Shown here: one piece after another, positions 17,657 to 26,824 of the stretch
Layout: each line of letters begins with the position of its first letter
How positions within the stretch are numbered: the first letter of the stretch is position 1
NCBI GenBank assembly: GCA_002428995.1
Contig: DIYJ01000020.1
Coordinates: 55,063-119,062 of the forward strand
DNA: 64,000 nucleotides
From: Flavobacteriales bacterium UBA6057
GTDB lineage: Bacteria > Bacteroidota > Bacteroidia > Flavobacteriales_G > Salibacteraceae
Direction of reading: 5' to 3'
Notes under the pieces: generated by a model
The model's database searches: none
Seen by the model: only the letters and a program-made list of their open reading frames with translations
What the model was told of the DNA's origin: nothing
Made by a program: the position numbers and the translations under genes

Positions 17657-17672
17657 TTTAAATTTATTTAAA
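17657..17672. promoter_or_regulatory. AT-rich palindrome TTTAAAT-TT-ATTTAAA
   Basis: A perfect 7-bp inverted repeat with a 2-bp centre, 36 bases before the ATG of the Asp-box T9SS protein. It could be an operator or part of the promoter; AT-rich palindromes also arise by chance. Confidence 0.3.
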
Positions 17673-17708
17673 TTGCACGGCTTTCGAGCTAACTGAAAAA
17701 CAGCAACG

Positions 17709-20700
17709 ATGAAGAAACGAATACTATTTACTTCTTTGGTGGTAACACTGGGAATTGTTGGGACTTCTCACCTGTATCTGCAGGAAAGAACAAGCAAGTC
17801 TTATACTGAAAGACAAGCCAACGAAGCTTCCGAACCATTCAGTCCAAACGAATGGCGACTCAACGCCAATGGAGAGTATAATCCTTTCGATAGAATCGAA
17901 GTCACACAGAAATTGGCACACCGAGCTTCAAGAGCTACGCCAATCGGAATGAACTTCGTGTTCAGAGGTCCTGATAACGTTGGAGGTCGAACCAGAGCCA
18001 TGCTTGAGCTCTTTGGACAGCCAGAAACACTGCTGGCTGGTAGTGTAACAGGAGGTCTCTTTATATCCTACAATGCTGGAGCATGGTGGCAACCGCATCC
18101 ACAATTCCAGAATCAGGATATGAGTTCTTCGATTGTTACATCTCTCGCTCAGGATACTAATTCTGGAACTATATACCTCGGAACAGGAAGTAGCTACGAT
18201 GCTGGTGGTAACAACGGTATCAATATTCCTGGATACGGTATGTATAAGTCAGAGGATGGTGGAGCCACATTTACTCATATAGAGTCTACTACTCCTGAAA
18301 ACAGGTTAGGTTTTGGGACTACATGGACAGCCATCAATCGCATTGCTGTTGGCCCTGATGGAAGTGTCTATGCAGCCACTGAGAGTGGTATGTGGGCGAC
18401 TCACGATGACGGTGAAACCTGGGAAAACCCAATCTATGCCGATCCCGACTTTACGATTCCTCAGCCAGGAACCTGCTCTGACGTCTATGTTACTTCCTCA
18501 GGTAAGGTAGTCGCTGCTTTCAATAGCGGTAGGATTTACATTTCTGAGGATGGTGCCGATAAGACATTTATGACACCAGCAGAATCAGGTCTGCCAACCG
18601 GTGGTATTCGCAGATCTTGTTTGACTGTTTATCCTGGTGATGAAGACATCATGTATGTTGCTTACACCGCTTCAGGTGATCAGTCTCTTCATAGTATTTA
18701 CAAATCAGAAGATGGAGGAGCAACATGGGACCTTCTTCTTCAGCCACATGACGACTTCAGCCCGTACTGTAGCGCTGCTCAGTGCCAGGGAGATTATGAT
18801 GCTGCCATCGCTGTTTCTCACAACGATCCTAACACAATCTTCATCGGTGGTGTTGAAATCTGGAGATATGATGGAAGCTTAAGTAGAGTAGCCACAGAAG
18901 GTGGAGCTCCTCCCGCATCTGACGTTCTTCCTTTCTACGTACACGCTGATAAGCACTACATCTATGTGAGCCCGAACGATCCAAACAGAATTTATGTGAA
19001 TACGGATGGAGGAATCACACATACCATCAACAATGGTGAGACATGGCAGGGAATGAACAAGGGCTATAGCTCTACTCAGTTCTACGGTGTTGCATTTGCT
19101 CCGCAAGGAGGAGTTCTTCTCGGAGGTACTCAGGATAACGGATCACTCGCTATCCTGAATGACAACGAAAACGATCCTTTCTACGCTGTTCAAGCTCAAG
19201 GAGGAGATGGTTTTGATGCCGAGATTTCGCAAGCGTCTGGTCTCTACTTTGCCACTTCACAGTACGGTGTACTCGCAAGAGGTGAAAATGGTCTGCAAGC
19301 AGCAGCCCTTTTCCAGGAACAACCTGACAGATCCAGCCCTTTCTGGACTGTAATCAGACTTTGGGAAAACACAGATGATCCAACAAGTAAGGATTCAATC
19401 ATTTTTGACAATGACAGCATCGAGCAGTCCATCGCTGTAAGTAATGGTGCTGTGAAGAGCTATCAGGAGACTATCACTCCACTGCAGGAAGCAGCTAAGG
19501 TGATTCCTAACAGTATCCGAGTTTACTCTGGAGATCAATCTTTCAACAACAGAGCGCAGGCTGATTCACTCGTAGGAGATGGTTCAGGTAGCGTTGTGTT
19601 TGAGCCAGATGGGTCATTTACTGTTCAGGCAAACTTCCTGAATGCACCTTCTGAAAACTCTAACGTATTCGTTCGCTACGCTGTGCGATATGATGCGAAT
19701 GATGTATTGAGCATCGAGAGTGAAAACCTCAGAGCGAACTTCTCAAGTTTCTTCTTCGAGCATCGATTGGAAAATGACCTGAATCCAGGTGATAAGATTA
19801 CGATTCAAGACCCTGTGCAGTCTATGGTTGCGAAGACCATTTCAGGTGGTATCGGAATCTACAGAGGAGCATTGGATACAAGAGAGGTGCCTGAGATTAT
19901 TCCAATTCGTGGTGTAGGCGGTGGAGTTAATGCCGTTGAATTCACTCCTAATGGAAATGTGGCTTACATCGCTTCAGGTTCTGCTCTTTACAGAGTAAGA
20001 GGTCTGAACGAACTGTACACACTTGAAGATGCTGCACGCCTCTACGGTGTAAATGCTGATTCCAGCGGCTTGGTTCGAAACATCTTCAGTGCTACAGGAG
20101 GTCAAATCACAGGCATCAGCATAGATCCTACGGATCACAGCCGAATCGTGATCACTGTTTCTGGTTACGGCAACGATCGTAACATAATTGAGCTTACTGA
20201 CGTTTACAGCGGCTCTGGAACTCCAGTAGTAAGAAACCTTCATGGAGACTTGCCACTGATTCCGGTTTATGATGCTCAGATCGATCGCAACGATCCTAAC
20301 GTAATACTCATCGGAACGGAATTCGGAGTTTGGGCAACCAGCGATGCTTCAGCAGATGAAGTAGCATGGACTGATGAGAACAATGACCTTACTTATGTTC
20401 CAGTATTCGATGTACGTCAGCAACGCCTGAAGTTTGAAGATGCTTCCAACTCTGGAGTTTACTACCTCGGAACTTACGGTAGAGGTATCTGGGAGTCCAG
20501 CTCACTTGTGGGACTTCCTGAATACTCAAGCCTGGAGCAGGATGATGCAAGCATCAGCAGCTTCAAGGTCTTCCCTAATCCAATTTCAGATCAGGGAATC
20601 ATTGAGTTCGAAACCAACTACACAGGTAACGCTGCTGTAAGAATTTATGATCTTAACGGTAGAATGGTGAAGTCTTGGGAGCACAGAACCAGCGTTGGGC

Positions 20701-20807
20701 TCAACAGAGCTGATTTCAACGCCTCGCTCATGCGCTCAGGTTCTTACTTCGTCACACTCGATGTGAATGGAAGAACAGAATCCAGCAAGTTCATTGTTCT
20801 TAAGTAA
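17709..20807 (+). CDS. Secreted Asp-box (BNR/VPS10-like) beta-propeller protein with T9SS sorting domain, paralogue A
   Basis: A 1032-aa protein with an N-terminal signal/anchor (RILFTSLVVTLGIVGTSHL). Residues about 80-520 contain several Asp-boxes of the S-x-D-x-G-x-T-W/F type (SEDGGATF, THDDGETW, SEDGGATW, NNGETW), the mark of sialidase/sortilin-like beta-propellers. A central part with RYDANDVLSIESENLRAN is followed by more propeller-like sequence. The last 75 residues are a Por sorting domain (KVFPNPISDQG to SKFIVLK). Export through T9SS is therefore expected. No sialidase catalytic triad can be claimed; the role may be adhesion or polymer binding. A closely similar paralogue lies at 30409-33465. 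Confidence 0.9.
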   Translation: MKKRILFTSLVVTLGIVGTSHLYLQERTSKSYTERQANEASEPFSPNEWRLNANGEYNPFDRIEVTQKLAHRASRATPIGMNFVFRGPDNVGGRTRAMLELFGQPETLLAGSVTGGLFISYNAGAWWQPHPQFQNQDMSSSIVTSLAQDTNSGTIYLGTGSSYDAGGNNGINIPGYGMYKSEDGGATFTHIESTTPENRLGFGTTWTAINRIAVGPDGSVYAATESGMWATHDDGETWENPIYADPDFTIPQPGTCSDVYVTSSGKVVAAFNSGRIYISEDGADKTFMTPAESGLPTGGIRRSCLTVYPGDEDIMYVAYTASGDQSLHSIYKSEDGGATWDLLLQPHDDFSPYCSAAQCQGDYDAAIAVSHNDPNTIFIGGVEIWRYDGSLSRVATEGGAPPASDVLPFYVHADKHYIYVSPNDPNRIYVNTDGGITHTINNGETWQGMNKGYSSTQFYGVAFAPQGGVLLGGTQDNGSLAILNDNENDPFYAVQAQGGDGFDAEISQASGLYFATSQYGVLARGENGLQAAALFQEQPDRSSPFWTVIRLWENTDDPTSKDSIIFDNDSIEQSIAVSNGAVKSYQETITPLQEAAKVIPNSIRVYSGDQSFNNRAQADSLVGDGSGSVVFEPDGSFTVQANFLNAPSENSNVFVRYAVRYDANDVLSIESENLRANFSSFFFEHRLENDLNPGDKITIQDPVQSMVAKTISGGIGIYRGALDTREVPEIIPIRGVGGGVNAVEFTPNGNVAYIASGSALYRVRGLNELYTLEDAARLYGVNADSSGLVRNIFSATGGQITGISIDPTDHSRIVITVSGYGNDRNIIELTDVYSGSGTPVVRNLHGDLPLIPVYDAQIDRNDPNVILIGTEFGVWATSDASADEVAWTDENNDLTYVPVFDVRQQRLKFEDASNSGVYYLGTYGRGIWESSSLVGLPEYSSLEQDDASISSFKVFPNPISDQGIIEFETNYTGNAAVRIYDLNGRMVKSWEHRTSVGLNRADFNASLMRSGSYFVTLDVNGRTESSKFIVLK

Positions 20808-20830
20808 CAAGTCTTGACATAAAACGTAGA

Positions 20831-20858
20831 AAGGGCTTTCCATTGGAAGGCCCTTTTT
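20831..20858 (+). terminator. Rho-independent terminator after Asp-box protein A
   Basis: Stem AAGGGCTTTCC (20831-20841) pairs with GGAAGGCCCTT (20845-20855) with one G-T wobble, loop ATT, followed by a run of T to 20858. It lies 24 bases after the stop codon. Confidence 0.88.
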
Positions 20859-20872
20859 GCGTTTACACATTC

Positions 20873-20880
20873 TACTTTTG
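20873..20880 (+). promoter_or_regulatory. -7 box TACTTTTG for gap
   Basis: Exact TAnnTTTG, 14 bases before the ATG at 20895 and just after the upstream terminator. The nearest TTTG (20856-20859) is 13 bp away, shorter than the usual spacing. Confidence 0.45.
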
Positions 20881-20894
20881 TCCAAATCTCTCGA

Positions 20895-21884
20895 ATGATC
20901 AACATTGCTATCAACGGATTCGGTCGCATTGGCCGAACATTCACAAGAGTCATACAGTCTCATCCTGAACTCAACCTCGTTGCCATCAACGACCTGGCAG
21001 AAGATAGCACCTTGGCTCATCTCTTAAAGTATGACAGTGTCCATGGACGCTTTCCCAAAGACATAGAAGTTGGACAAAAGACCATCTTCATCGGTGATAA
21101 GGCGGTCTATGTTTACAATCAAAAAGATCCTGAAGGGCTTCCCTGGAAAGACCTCGCAGTAGACATTGTCATAGAAGCAACAGGCAAGTTTCGAAGCCAT
21201 GCTGGAGCTTCCGCACATCTGAAAGCCGGAGCTAAAAAAGTGATCATCTCAGCTCCACCGGAAGATGCATCCATCAAAACACTTGTCCTCGGCATCAACG
21301 ACCATCTGCTGAGCGAAGACGATGTCATTGTATCCAACGCCTCATGTACAACGAACTCGGCCGCTCCATTGGTCAAAATCTTGCAGGAAAACTGGGGTAT
21401 CGAGCAGGCATACATTACTACTGTTCACTCCTTCACTTCTGATCAAAGACTGCACGATGCACCTCACAAGGACCTGAGGAGGGCACGAGCCGCTACGCAG
21501 AGCATTGTTCCGACTACGACAGGTGCAGCCAAGGCAATCACCCGGATTTTCCCTGACCTTGACGGAATCATAGGAGGTGCTGGTATCAGAGTGCCTGTAC
21601 CCAATGGGTCTCTCACGGACCTCAGCTGTATTCTGAAGGCAGAAACCTCCATCGAGGAAATCAATGCAAAGTTCGCGGAAGCCGCTGAAGGCGAGCTAAA
21701 AGGTATCCTGGAGTATACAACGGATCCAATTGTTTCCTCTGATATCGTGGGCAATCCTCACTCCTCTGTATTCGATTCCTTACTCACTTCCGCGCTAGGA
21801 CGCATGGTGAAGGTAGTTGGCTGGTACGACAATGAGTGGGGATATTCAAACAGGCTGGCGGAGCTGGTAAAGCGAATGGCTTAA
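20895..21884 (+). CDS. gap: Glyceraldehyde-3-phosphate dehydrogenase, type I
   Basis: A 329-aa glycolytic enzyme that oxidises glyceraldehyde 3-phosphate to 1,3-bisphosphoglycerate with NAD+. The Rossmann start INGFGRIGRTFTRV, the acidic residue of NDLAEDS that favours NAD, the catalytic cysteine in SNASCTTN (near residue 150), HSFTSDQRLHDAPHKDLRRAR, and the C-terminal WYDNEWGYSNR are all present. Length is normal. It stands alone with its own -7 box and is convergent with lpxH five bases apart. Paralogous GapB function cannot be excluded, but the residues favour the glycolytic form. Confidence 0.96.
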   Translation: MINIAINGFGRIGRTFTRVIQSHPELNLVAINDLAEDSTLAHLLKYDSVHGRFPKDIEVGQKTIFIGDKAVYVYNQKDPEGLPWKDLAVDIVIEATGKFRSHAGASAHLKAGAKKVIISAPPEDASIKTLVLGINDHLLSEDDVIVSNASCTTNSAAPLVKILQENWGIEQAYITTVHSFTSDQRLHDAPHKDLRRARAATQSIVPTTTGAAKAITRIFPDLDGIIGGAGIRVPVPNGSLTDLSCILKAETSIEEINAKFAEAAEGELKGILEYTTDPIVSSDIVGNPHSSVFDSLLTSALGRMVKVVGWYDNEWGYSNRLAELVKRMA

Positions 21885-21889
21885 GCGCC

Positions 21890-22639
21890 TCACTCAAACT
21901 TCTGAATTGAGAGCTGATTGCCATCAAACCAGGCATAGTTACATCCAGTGAACCACTCTCCCAGATTAATGTAGCGGCTGCCACCGCCCAAGTCGATATC
22001 GAGCTTGAGATGTCGGTGTCCAAAAACGAAGTAGTCAAAGTGCTGCTTCTCCAATTCAGATTTGCAATACTGTACCAGAAACTCTTTGTCTGGCCCCAGG
22101 TACTCGGCATCTTTATGCCCCGTTGATTCACGGCTCTTCCTGGAAAAGAACTGCGCCATATTCACTCCGATATAGGGATGTAGAAATGCAAAGAGCCTCT
22201 GAGCTAAAGGGTTGGTGAAAACCTTTTTGATAAGCTTATACCCATGATCACCTGGTCCAAGGCCATCGCCATGGCCCAACATGAACTTCTTGCCATTCCA
22301 GGTTCGTTCGATGGGATTCTTGTAGACCTTGGCACCTATTTCCGCAGGGAAATAGTCAAACATCCAAACATCATGGTTACCTGTGAAGATGTGAATCGGA
22401 ATACCCTTGTCTGAGAGTGCCGCGAGCTTTCCCAACATGCGTACGTGGCCTTTTGGCACGACATGCTTGTACTCAAACCAGAAATCGAACAGGTCGCCCA
22501 GCAAGAAGATCTCTTCAGCGTCTTCTTCGATTGAATCCAACCATCTCACCACCTTCATCTCTCGCTCATGTGAACCTTTGTCCGCATAAGACCCAAGGTG
22601 GAAATCTGAAGCAAAGTATATGCGCTTACCAGGATTCAT
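21890..22639 (-). CDS. lpxH: UDP-2,3-diacylglucosamine diphosphatase (LpxH-like)
   Basis: A 249-aa calcineurin-like metallophosphoesterase. Metal-binding motifs are in order: ASDFHLGS near the N-terminus, LLGDLFDFWFEY, GNHDVWMFDY, GHGDGLGP and FGHRHLKLDIDL. The FWFEY and hydrophobic cap segment (FTNPLAQRLFAFLHPYIGV) fit LpxH, which hydrolyses UDP-2,3-diacylglucosamine to lipid X at the inner membrane in lipid A synthesis. Its ATG overlaps the stop of the M1-barrel gene as ATGA. lpxK for a later step lies at 29118-30167, though not in the same operon. Confidence 0.9.
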   Translation of the reverse strand: MNPGKRIYFASDFHLGSYADKGSHEREMKVVRWLDSIEEDAEEIFLLGDLFDFWFEYKHVVPKGHVRMLGKLAALSDKGIPIHIFTGNHDVWMFDYFPAEIGAKVYKNPIERTWNGKKFMLGHGDGLGPGDHGYKLIKKVFTNPLAQRLFAFLHPYIGVNMAQFFSRKSRESTGHKDAEYLGPDKEFLVQYCKSELEKQHFDYFVFGHRHLKLDIDLGGGSRYINLGEWFTGCNYAWFDGNQLSIQKFE

Positions 22640-25600
22640 AAAATATCCAGATCTCTTACGAGGTCGAAGATATTAATACGATTGAGGTGGAGGCTGAAGC
22701 GAATGAGATCTGCATCTACTGAGCCAACCGATTGTCGCAGATTATCAGAAAGGACAAATGGGAAATAGACTTGAAGAATATCGCGACCTATGCTCGCATA
22801 AATACCCGCCTCTGCGGCCAGCTCAGTCCCTGTGGTGGTGCGCTGAACAAAGTCGGCATACCCTGCACTACCAAATACACCAAAGGGAAGTCTTTGAAGC
22901 TTAGCTTGAAGATTGGCAGATAACATCCAATCCTGAGAGCTGAAAGCAGCCGTTTTAAAAGCTCCATGATTCAGCATAAACTGCCGACTAAGAACACCTA
23001 CCTCTAACCCACGATCGAGGAAAGCTCCATCAAATGCATAATCGCTTTGCGCGTCCTGTCCTCCCAGCTGCCAGTCGAGGTTTCTGTTAGACTGAGGTTG
23101 CTGATTAGGCCAAAAAGTTCCTCCAAATATGCGCCAGCGCACATCGATCAGACGCCTCATAAAGTAATCTCCGTGAAGGGTGATGGAACTTCTCGCAGCA
23201 TCAATATTATACTCATTTCTGATCTCCAGAGCCATCGGGGCAACAGGGTGATCATAGTCGAGCTCATAGTCGAGTCTGTGGAACCAGCTCTCTGTCGTTT
23301 CAAGTTCCAGCACATCTTGCAGTGACACAGATACCACTTGCTCTTGCTGAGTGAATACCGAACTGAGCGTTAGCGCATGCCTGAAAAAGGAGTTATAATC
23401 AGCGGGACGGAAGAGTATGCGGGTGTATGGCTTCACTCGGAAAAAAGGGAGATCAGGAATCTCCACAAAACCAAACGAGCCTATCTGATCTCTGTCAAAA
23501 CGTTTACCGGAAACCCCAATGTCAATGTTCTGAAAAACAGACGTGCGTGGAGTAATGCCATACCAGGCATCAAAAACTCCGTACACATCCTGATCTGAAA
23601 ACGAGTAAAGCGGAGCAACGAAGTAGTTCAGTCTGCGCACCGGCAAAAGGGAATTGTAAAATGCCAAGCCAGCCATGAACCCAGACGAAACATTATAGTT
23701 GACGGCCGGAGCCCAATAGAACTGATTCGTCCAGGGTTTCTCGATCTTGAAGAGCAGGTCCGGATTCACCCCTTCCGTTCGCTTGAGTAATCCCTTTGTT
23801 CTGGAATAGTTGTCTCTCCTTCTGGTTTCCGGGATCACCAGGTTGGGATCAATCGCGACTCTCTCGTTTTCCCAATAGTCAATGATGATGGTGGTGTCAG
23901 CCGCAATCGGCTCGAACCACTGCTCTTTATTGACAGCTCCAGGCACAAAGGCTCCTGCACAGAAAGGCAGCGCCATCCCACTTTGGTTTACAACTGTCAT
24001 CTCAAGTTTTCCATCGCCCAGTTTCCGGGTGTTCTTGATCTTGAAATCAATCTTCCTGCGATCCTTCAACAAATGATCGAAGAACCAGCCAAGGTCTTTG
24101 CCAGTAGTTTCTTCGAATACACGCTTTACATCCTCGGGGTACGGGTGCTTGAATTTGTAGGCTTCGAAGTAGGCCTTCATGCATTGATCCATGAGCTCGT
24201 CTCCGAGGTAGTGCCTGAGGTAGTTAAAGAGGGCTCCTGTTTTCGAATAGACGATTGCCCCGTAATTCAACATCGAAAAATCCTCAGACACCTCATTGAT
24301 CGGTTGATCAAGGTTTCTTCTGGCTGAAAGGAAGTAGGTAAAATAGTGTTGGTCTTTCAATTCATACTCAGCAGTGCCACTCAACCTCGTCAATCCGCTG
24401 TTGGGGTCCTTGTGAAACATGCCTCCTTCAGGATACTTGGTGGTGAGGTAGCGCTGTTCATTGTAGGTGTTCATTCCCTCGTCCATCCAGGGAAAGTCGC
24501 GCTCGTTGGAGCCCAGAATGCCATAGAACCAGTTGTGTCCTACCTCATGCATGATAACGGTCTCTAACCCAAGCTCACCTCCTACTCCACCAATGACGGT
24601 AACATTGGGATACTCCATGCCACCACCTGCGGAGATGACACCATCAACGGCACTGGCTTGCTTGTAAGGATAATCTCCGTTCCAAAGCGAATAGTAGTGG
24701 ACTGCGTCATGCATATACTCGATACTCTTGGACCAGAGACGCGCGTTGGGTTCAGTGAAAAAAGTCCAAAGCGTCACCTTTTCCTTGGAATGCGGCAATT
24801 CGACTTCACCTTCGAGTACGCGAAAACGCTTATCAGCAAACCAAGCAAAGTCGTGTACATTCTCCTGATGATAATGCAGCGTTTTGGTAACGCGCGAAGA
24901 AGCCGGGTGCTCGCTCGTTAGATCGATACTGGAGAAATCGTCCGAGCTTTCCATCGGGCTCAACCAGGATTTGGTCTCTTTTGCTTTTGAAGAAAGCCAG
25001 TTCAACTCTTTTTCATTCTGTAAATCTCCGGTAGCACCAACGATGTAGTTGTCAGGAAGCGTAATGTGAACATCATAGGATCCAAACTCGCTGTAGAACT
25101 CGCCCAGGTTGAGGTAGGGCATCTGATGCCAGCCATTGCGATCATACACCGCTGGCTTGGGATACCATTGAGTTACCTGATAACTTTGGTGCGTGTGACC
25201 TAACCGGGAAATGAAAGCACCGGGGAACTTCACCTTAAAAGGGGTCGTCAATTCGATGGAAGCACCCGGTTGTAAAGGCTCGGGTAGCATCACTTTACAG
25301 ACGTCCACCGTGTCCGGCAGAATGAACCACTCCGTCTCTTGACCATTGACTTTGAAATCCAGGCTGTCAATCCAACCCAGATGCTCATCGTCAGCATAAT
25401 ACAGGTCTATGGAATTGTGGGTTAGGAGCTGCTGCGCAAGATGAGTCTTGCTGCGGTGACTGTAGGCGTTTGGCCAAATGTGAAAGTAAATGAAGGTGAG
25501 CTCATCGGGACTGTTGTTGACATAGGTCAGTTGCTCGTATCCCCTCAGAAGATGATTCTCATCATCAAGCTCCACCTTGATGTCGTAGGCGACATATTGC

Positions 25601-25680
25601 TGGAAGTACTCCGTGCTTTCCTGTCCTTTCAGCCCGAAGCCATAGATCAGGAGTAAAAGGACAATGAACGGCCTTACCAT
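22636..25680 (-). CDS. M1 family metallopeptidase with C-terminal barrel-like domain
   Basis: A 1014-aa protein; ATG 25680 (MVRPFIVLLLLIYGFGLKGQ) gives a signal peptide, the alternative at 25692 being a TTG. The M1 zinc site HEVGHNWFYG is near residue 378 and the third ligand in MDEGMN near 399; GGGMEYPN near 355 replaces GAMEN. After the helical domain, from about residue 650 to the end, the sequence changes to alternating aromatic strands (SSGFMAGLAFYN, VKPYTRILFRPADYNSFF, EAGIYASIGRDILQVYFP) as in an outer-membrane barrel. There is no T9SS tail. I infer a surface or periplasm-facing peptidase anchored by its own barrel. It follows the TlpA gene by one base. Confidence 0.87.
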   Translation of the reverse strand: MVRPFIVLLLLIYGFGLKGQESTEYFQQYVAYDIKVELDDENHLLRGYEQLTYVNNSPDELTFIYFHIWPNAYSHRSKTHLAQQLLTHNSIDLYYADDEHLGWIDSLDFKVNGQETEWFILPDTVDVCKVMLPEPLQPGASIELTTPFKVKFPGAFISRLGHTHQSYQVTQWYPKPAVYDRNGWHQMPYLNLGEFYSEFGSYDVHITLPDNYIVGATGDLQNEKELNWLSSKAKETKSWLSPMESSDDFSSIDLTSEHPASSRVTKTLHYHQENVHDFAWFADKRFRVLEGEVELPHSKEKVTLWTFFTEPNARLWSKSIEYMHDAVHYYSLWNGDYPYKQASAVDGVISAGGGMEYPNVTVIGGVGGELGLETVIMHEVGHNWFYGILGSNERDFPWMDEGMNTYNEQRYLTTKYPEGGMFHKDPNSGLTRLSGTAEYELKDQHYFTYFLSARRNLDQPINEVSEDFSMLNYGAIVYSKTGALFNYLRHYLGDELMDQCMKAYFEAYKFKHPYPEDVKRVFEETTGKDLGWFFDHLLKDRRKIDFKIKNTRKLGDGKLEMTVVNQSGMALPFCAGAFVPGAVNKEQWFEPIAADTTIIIDYWENERVAIDPNLVIPETRRRDNYSRTKGLLKRTEGVNPDLLFKIEKPWTNQFYWAPAVNYNVSSGFMAGLAFYNSLLPVRRLNYFVAPLYSFSDQDVYGVFDAWYGITPRTSVFQNIDIGVSGKRFDRDQIGSFGFVEIPDLPFFRVKPYTRILFRPADYNSFFRHALTLSSVFTQQEQVVSVSLQDVLELETTESWFHRLDYELDYDHPVAPMALEIRNEYNIDAARSSITLHGDYFMRRLIDVRWRIFGGTFWPNQQPQSNRNLDWQLGGQDAQSDYAFDGAFLDRGLEVGVLSRQFMLNHGAFKTAAFSSQDWMLSANLQAKLQRLPFGVFGSAGYADFVQRTTTGTELAAEAGIYASIGRDILQVYFPFVLSDNLRQSVGSVDADLIRFSLHLNRINIFDLVRDLDIL

Positions 25681-25681
25681 G

Positions 25682-26824
25682 CTATTCAGCAAATACTTCT
25701 GCGAGCTTCTGCTCTAGCTCTGCACCTCTCAGGTTTTTGGCCACAATTTTTCCTTCAGGATCCAGCAGAACGGTTAACGGAATGCCTTTTACCTGATACT
25801 TAGGCACCACTGAAGACTGCCAGAATTTGAGATCGCTCACATGCTTCCACTCCAGTCCATCAGCTGCAATAGCAGCCTCCCATGCATTTTTAGTCTTATC
25901 CAGGGAAACACCATAGATCTCAAAACCCTTGTCGTGGTACTTGTTGTAGACGCGCTTCACGTTAGGGTTTTCCCTTCGGCAAGGCCCACACCAGGAAGCC
26001 CAAAAATCGATGAGTACATACTGCCCTCTCAAGGAAGACAGCGCCAGGAGCTCACCATCGGGCTGCGGCAAATTGATGTCCGGTGCCTCCGAACCAATAG
26101 CCGTCATCTTCATTTGATCAACCTGCTGCTTCATCTGCTGGTAAAACACATTGTCATCCGCTTTTCCGGCCAGCCCATTAACCACTTGCTCGTAATAAGG
26201 AAAGTCTGCATTCACATCCAGATTCTGAAGAGCTGCAAGGGAACTCAACGTCCCCGGCTCCTTATTGATGAAAGCCCGAATATTGTCTGCAATGCCAACC
26301 ATCATGGCTTGTTGCTGCCTTGCCGCAATCATGTAAGCCTGCTGGTCCTGACGCATGCGTGCATTCTGAATCACCATGTTCAGGGAGTCTCTTGGATACG
26401 TGATCTTATTCAGCTCCTGCAAGCGCACGCTTTCATTGGATCCCTCAACGTTGTACGTTTTGAACAAGTTAGGGTACTCTGCCGTGACTTTGGTTTGGTC
26501 TCCTTCGTTGAGGATGAAAATGAGGAAGTTGTTCTGATCAAACATCAATCGGTAGAAATTGGGGCCGGTTGGTGAAAAGCTGAATTCAAACGAACCATCT
26601 TCTCCAACTTCAACCGTGTCAATCGCCACCATTTGATTCGGTGTCAATTCCTCCAGGTAAACTTGCTTACCCTCAGCACCTTTTACAACGCCACTCAGGG
26701 AAGAAGTTCCTTTGGTTCCTTCTTCTGCGACAGTGCCTGAACATGCTGCAAGAGCAAGCATGGTCACGAGCATCCATCCATATCCTTTCTTGATAAAACT
26801 CATCATCATGTATCTTTTAATCAT
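25682..26824 (-). CDS. TlpA-family thiol-disulfide oxidoreductase lipoprotein with DUF4369-like N-terminus
   Basis: A 380-aa protein. The lipobox LALAAC near residue 28 predicts a lipoprotein facing the periplasm. Residues about 40-140 look like the DUF4369 beta domain (LSGVVKGAEGKQVYLEEL). About 240-380 is a thioredoxin fold with FWASWCGPCRRENPN and cis-Pro loop VKGIPLTVLLD. It likely reduces or isomerises periplasmic disulfides. The frame opens at 26824, overlapping the gatB stop by 8 bases; ATG codons at 26809, 26806 and 26803 also give a good signal peptide. The M1-barrel gene follows after one base, so these are co-transcribed. Confidence 0.92.
   Translation of the reverse strand: MIKRYMMMSFIKKGYGWMLVTMLALAACSGTVAEEGTKGTSSLSGVVKGAEGKQVYLEELTPNQMVAIDTVEVGEDGSFEFSFSPTGPNFYRLMFDQNNFLIFILNEGDQTKVTAEYPNLFKTYNVEGSNESVRLQELNKITYPRDSLNMVIQNARMRQDQQAYMIAARQQQAMMVGIADNIRAFINKEPGTLSSLAALQNLDVNADFPYYEQVVNGLAGKADDNVFYQQMKQQVDQMKMTAIGSEAPDINLPQPDGELLALSSLRGQYVLIDFWASWCGPCRRENPNVKRVYNKYHDKGFEIYGVSLDKTKNAWEAAIAADGLEWKHVSDLKFWQSSVVPKYQVKGIPLTVLLDPEGKIVAKNLRGAELEQKLAEVFAE

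Noticed and set aside
17709..20807. Sialidase
   Set aside because: Asp-boxes are present, but no catalytic Arg triad with FRIP-type motif was recognised; Asp-boxes occur in many non-enzymatic propellers.
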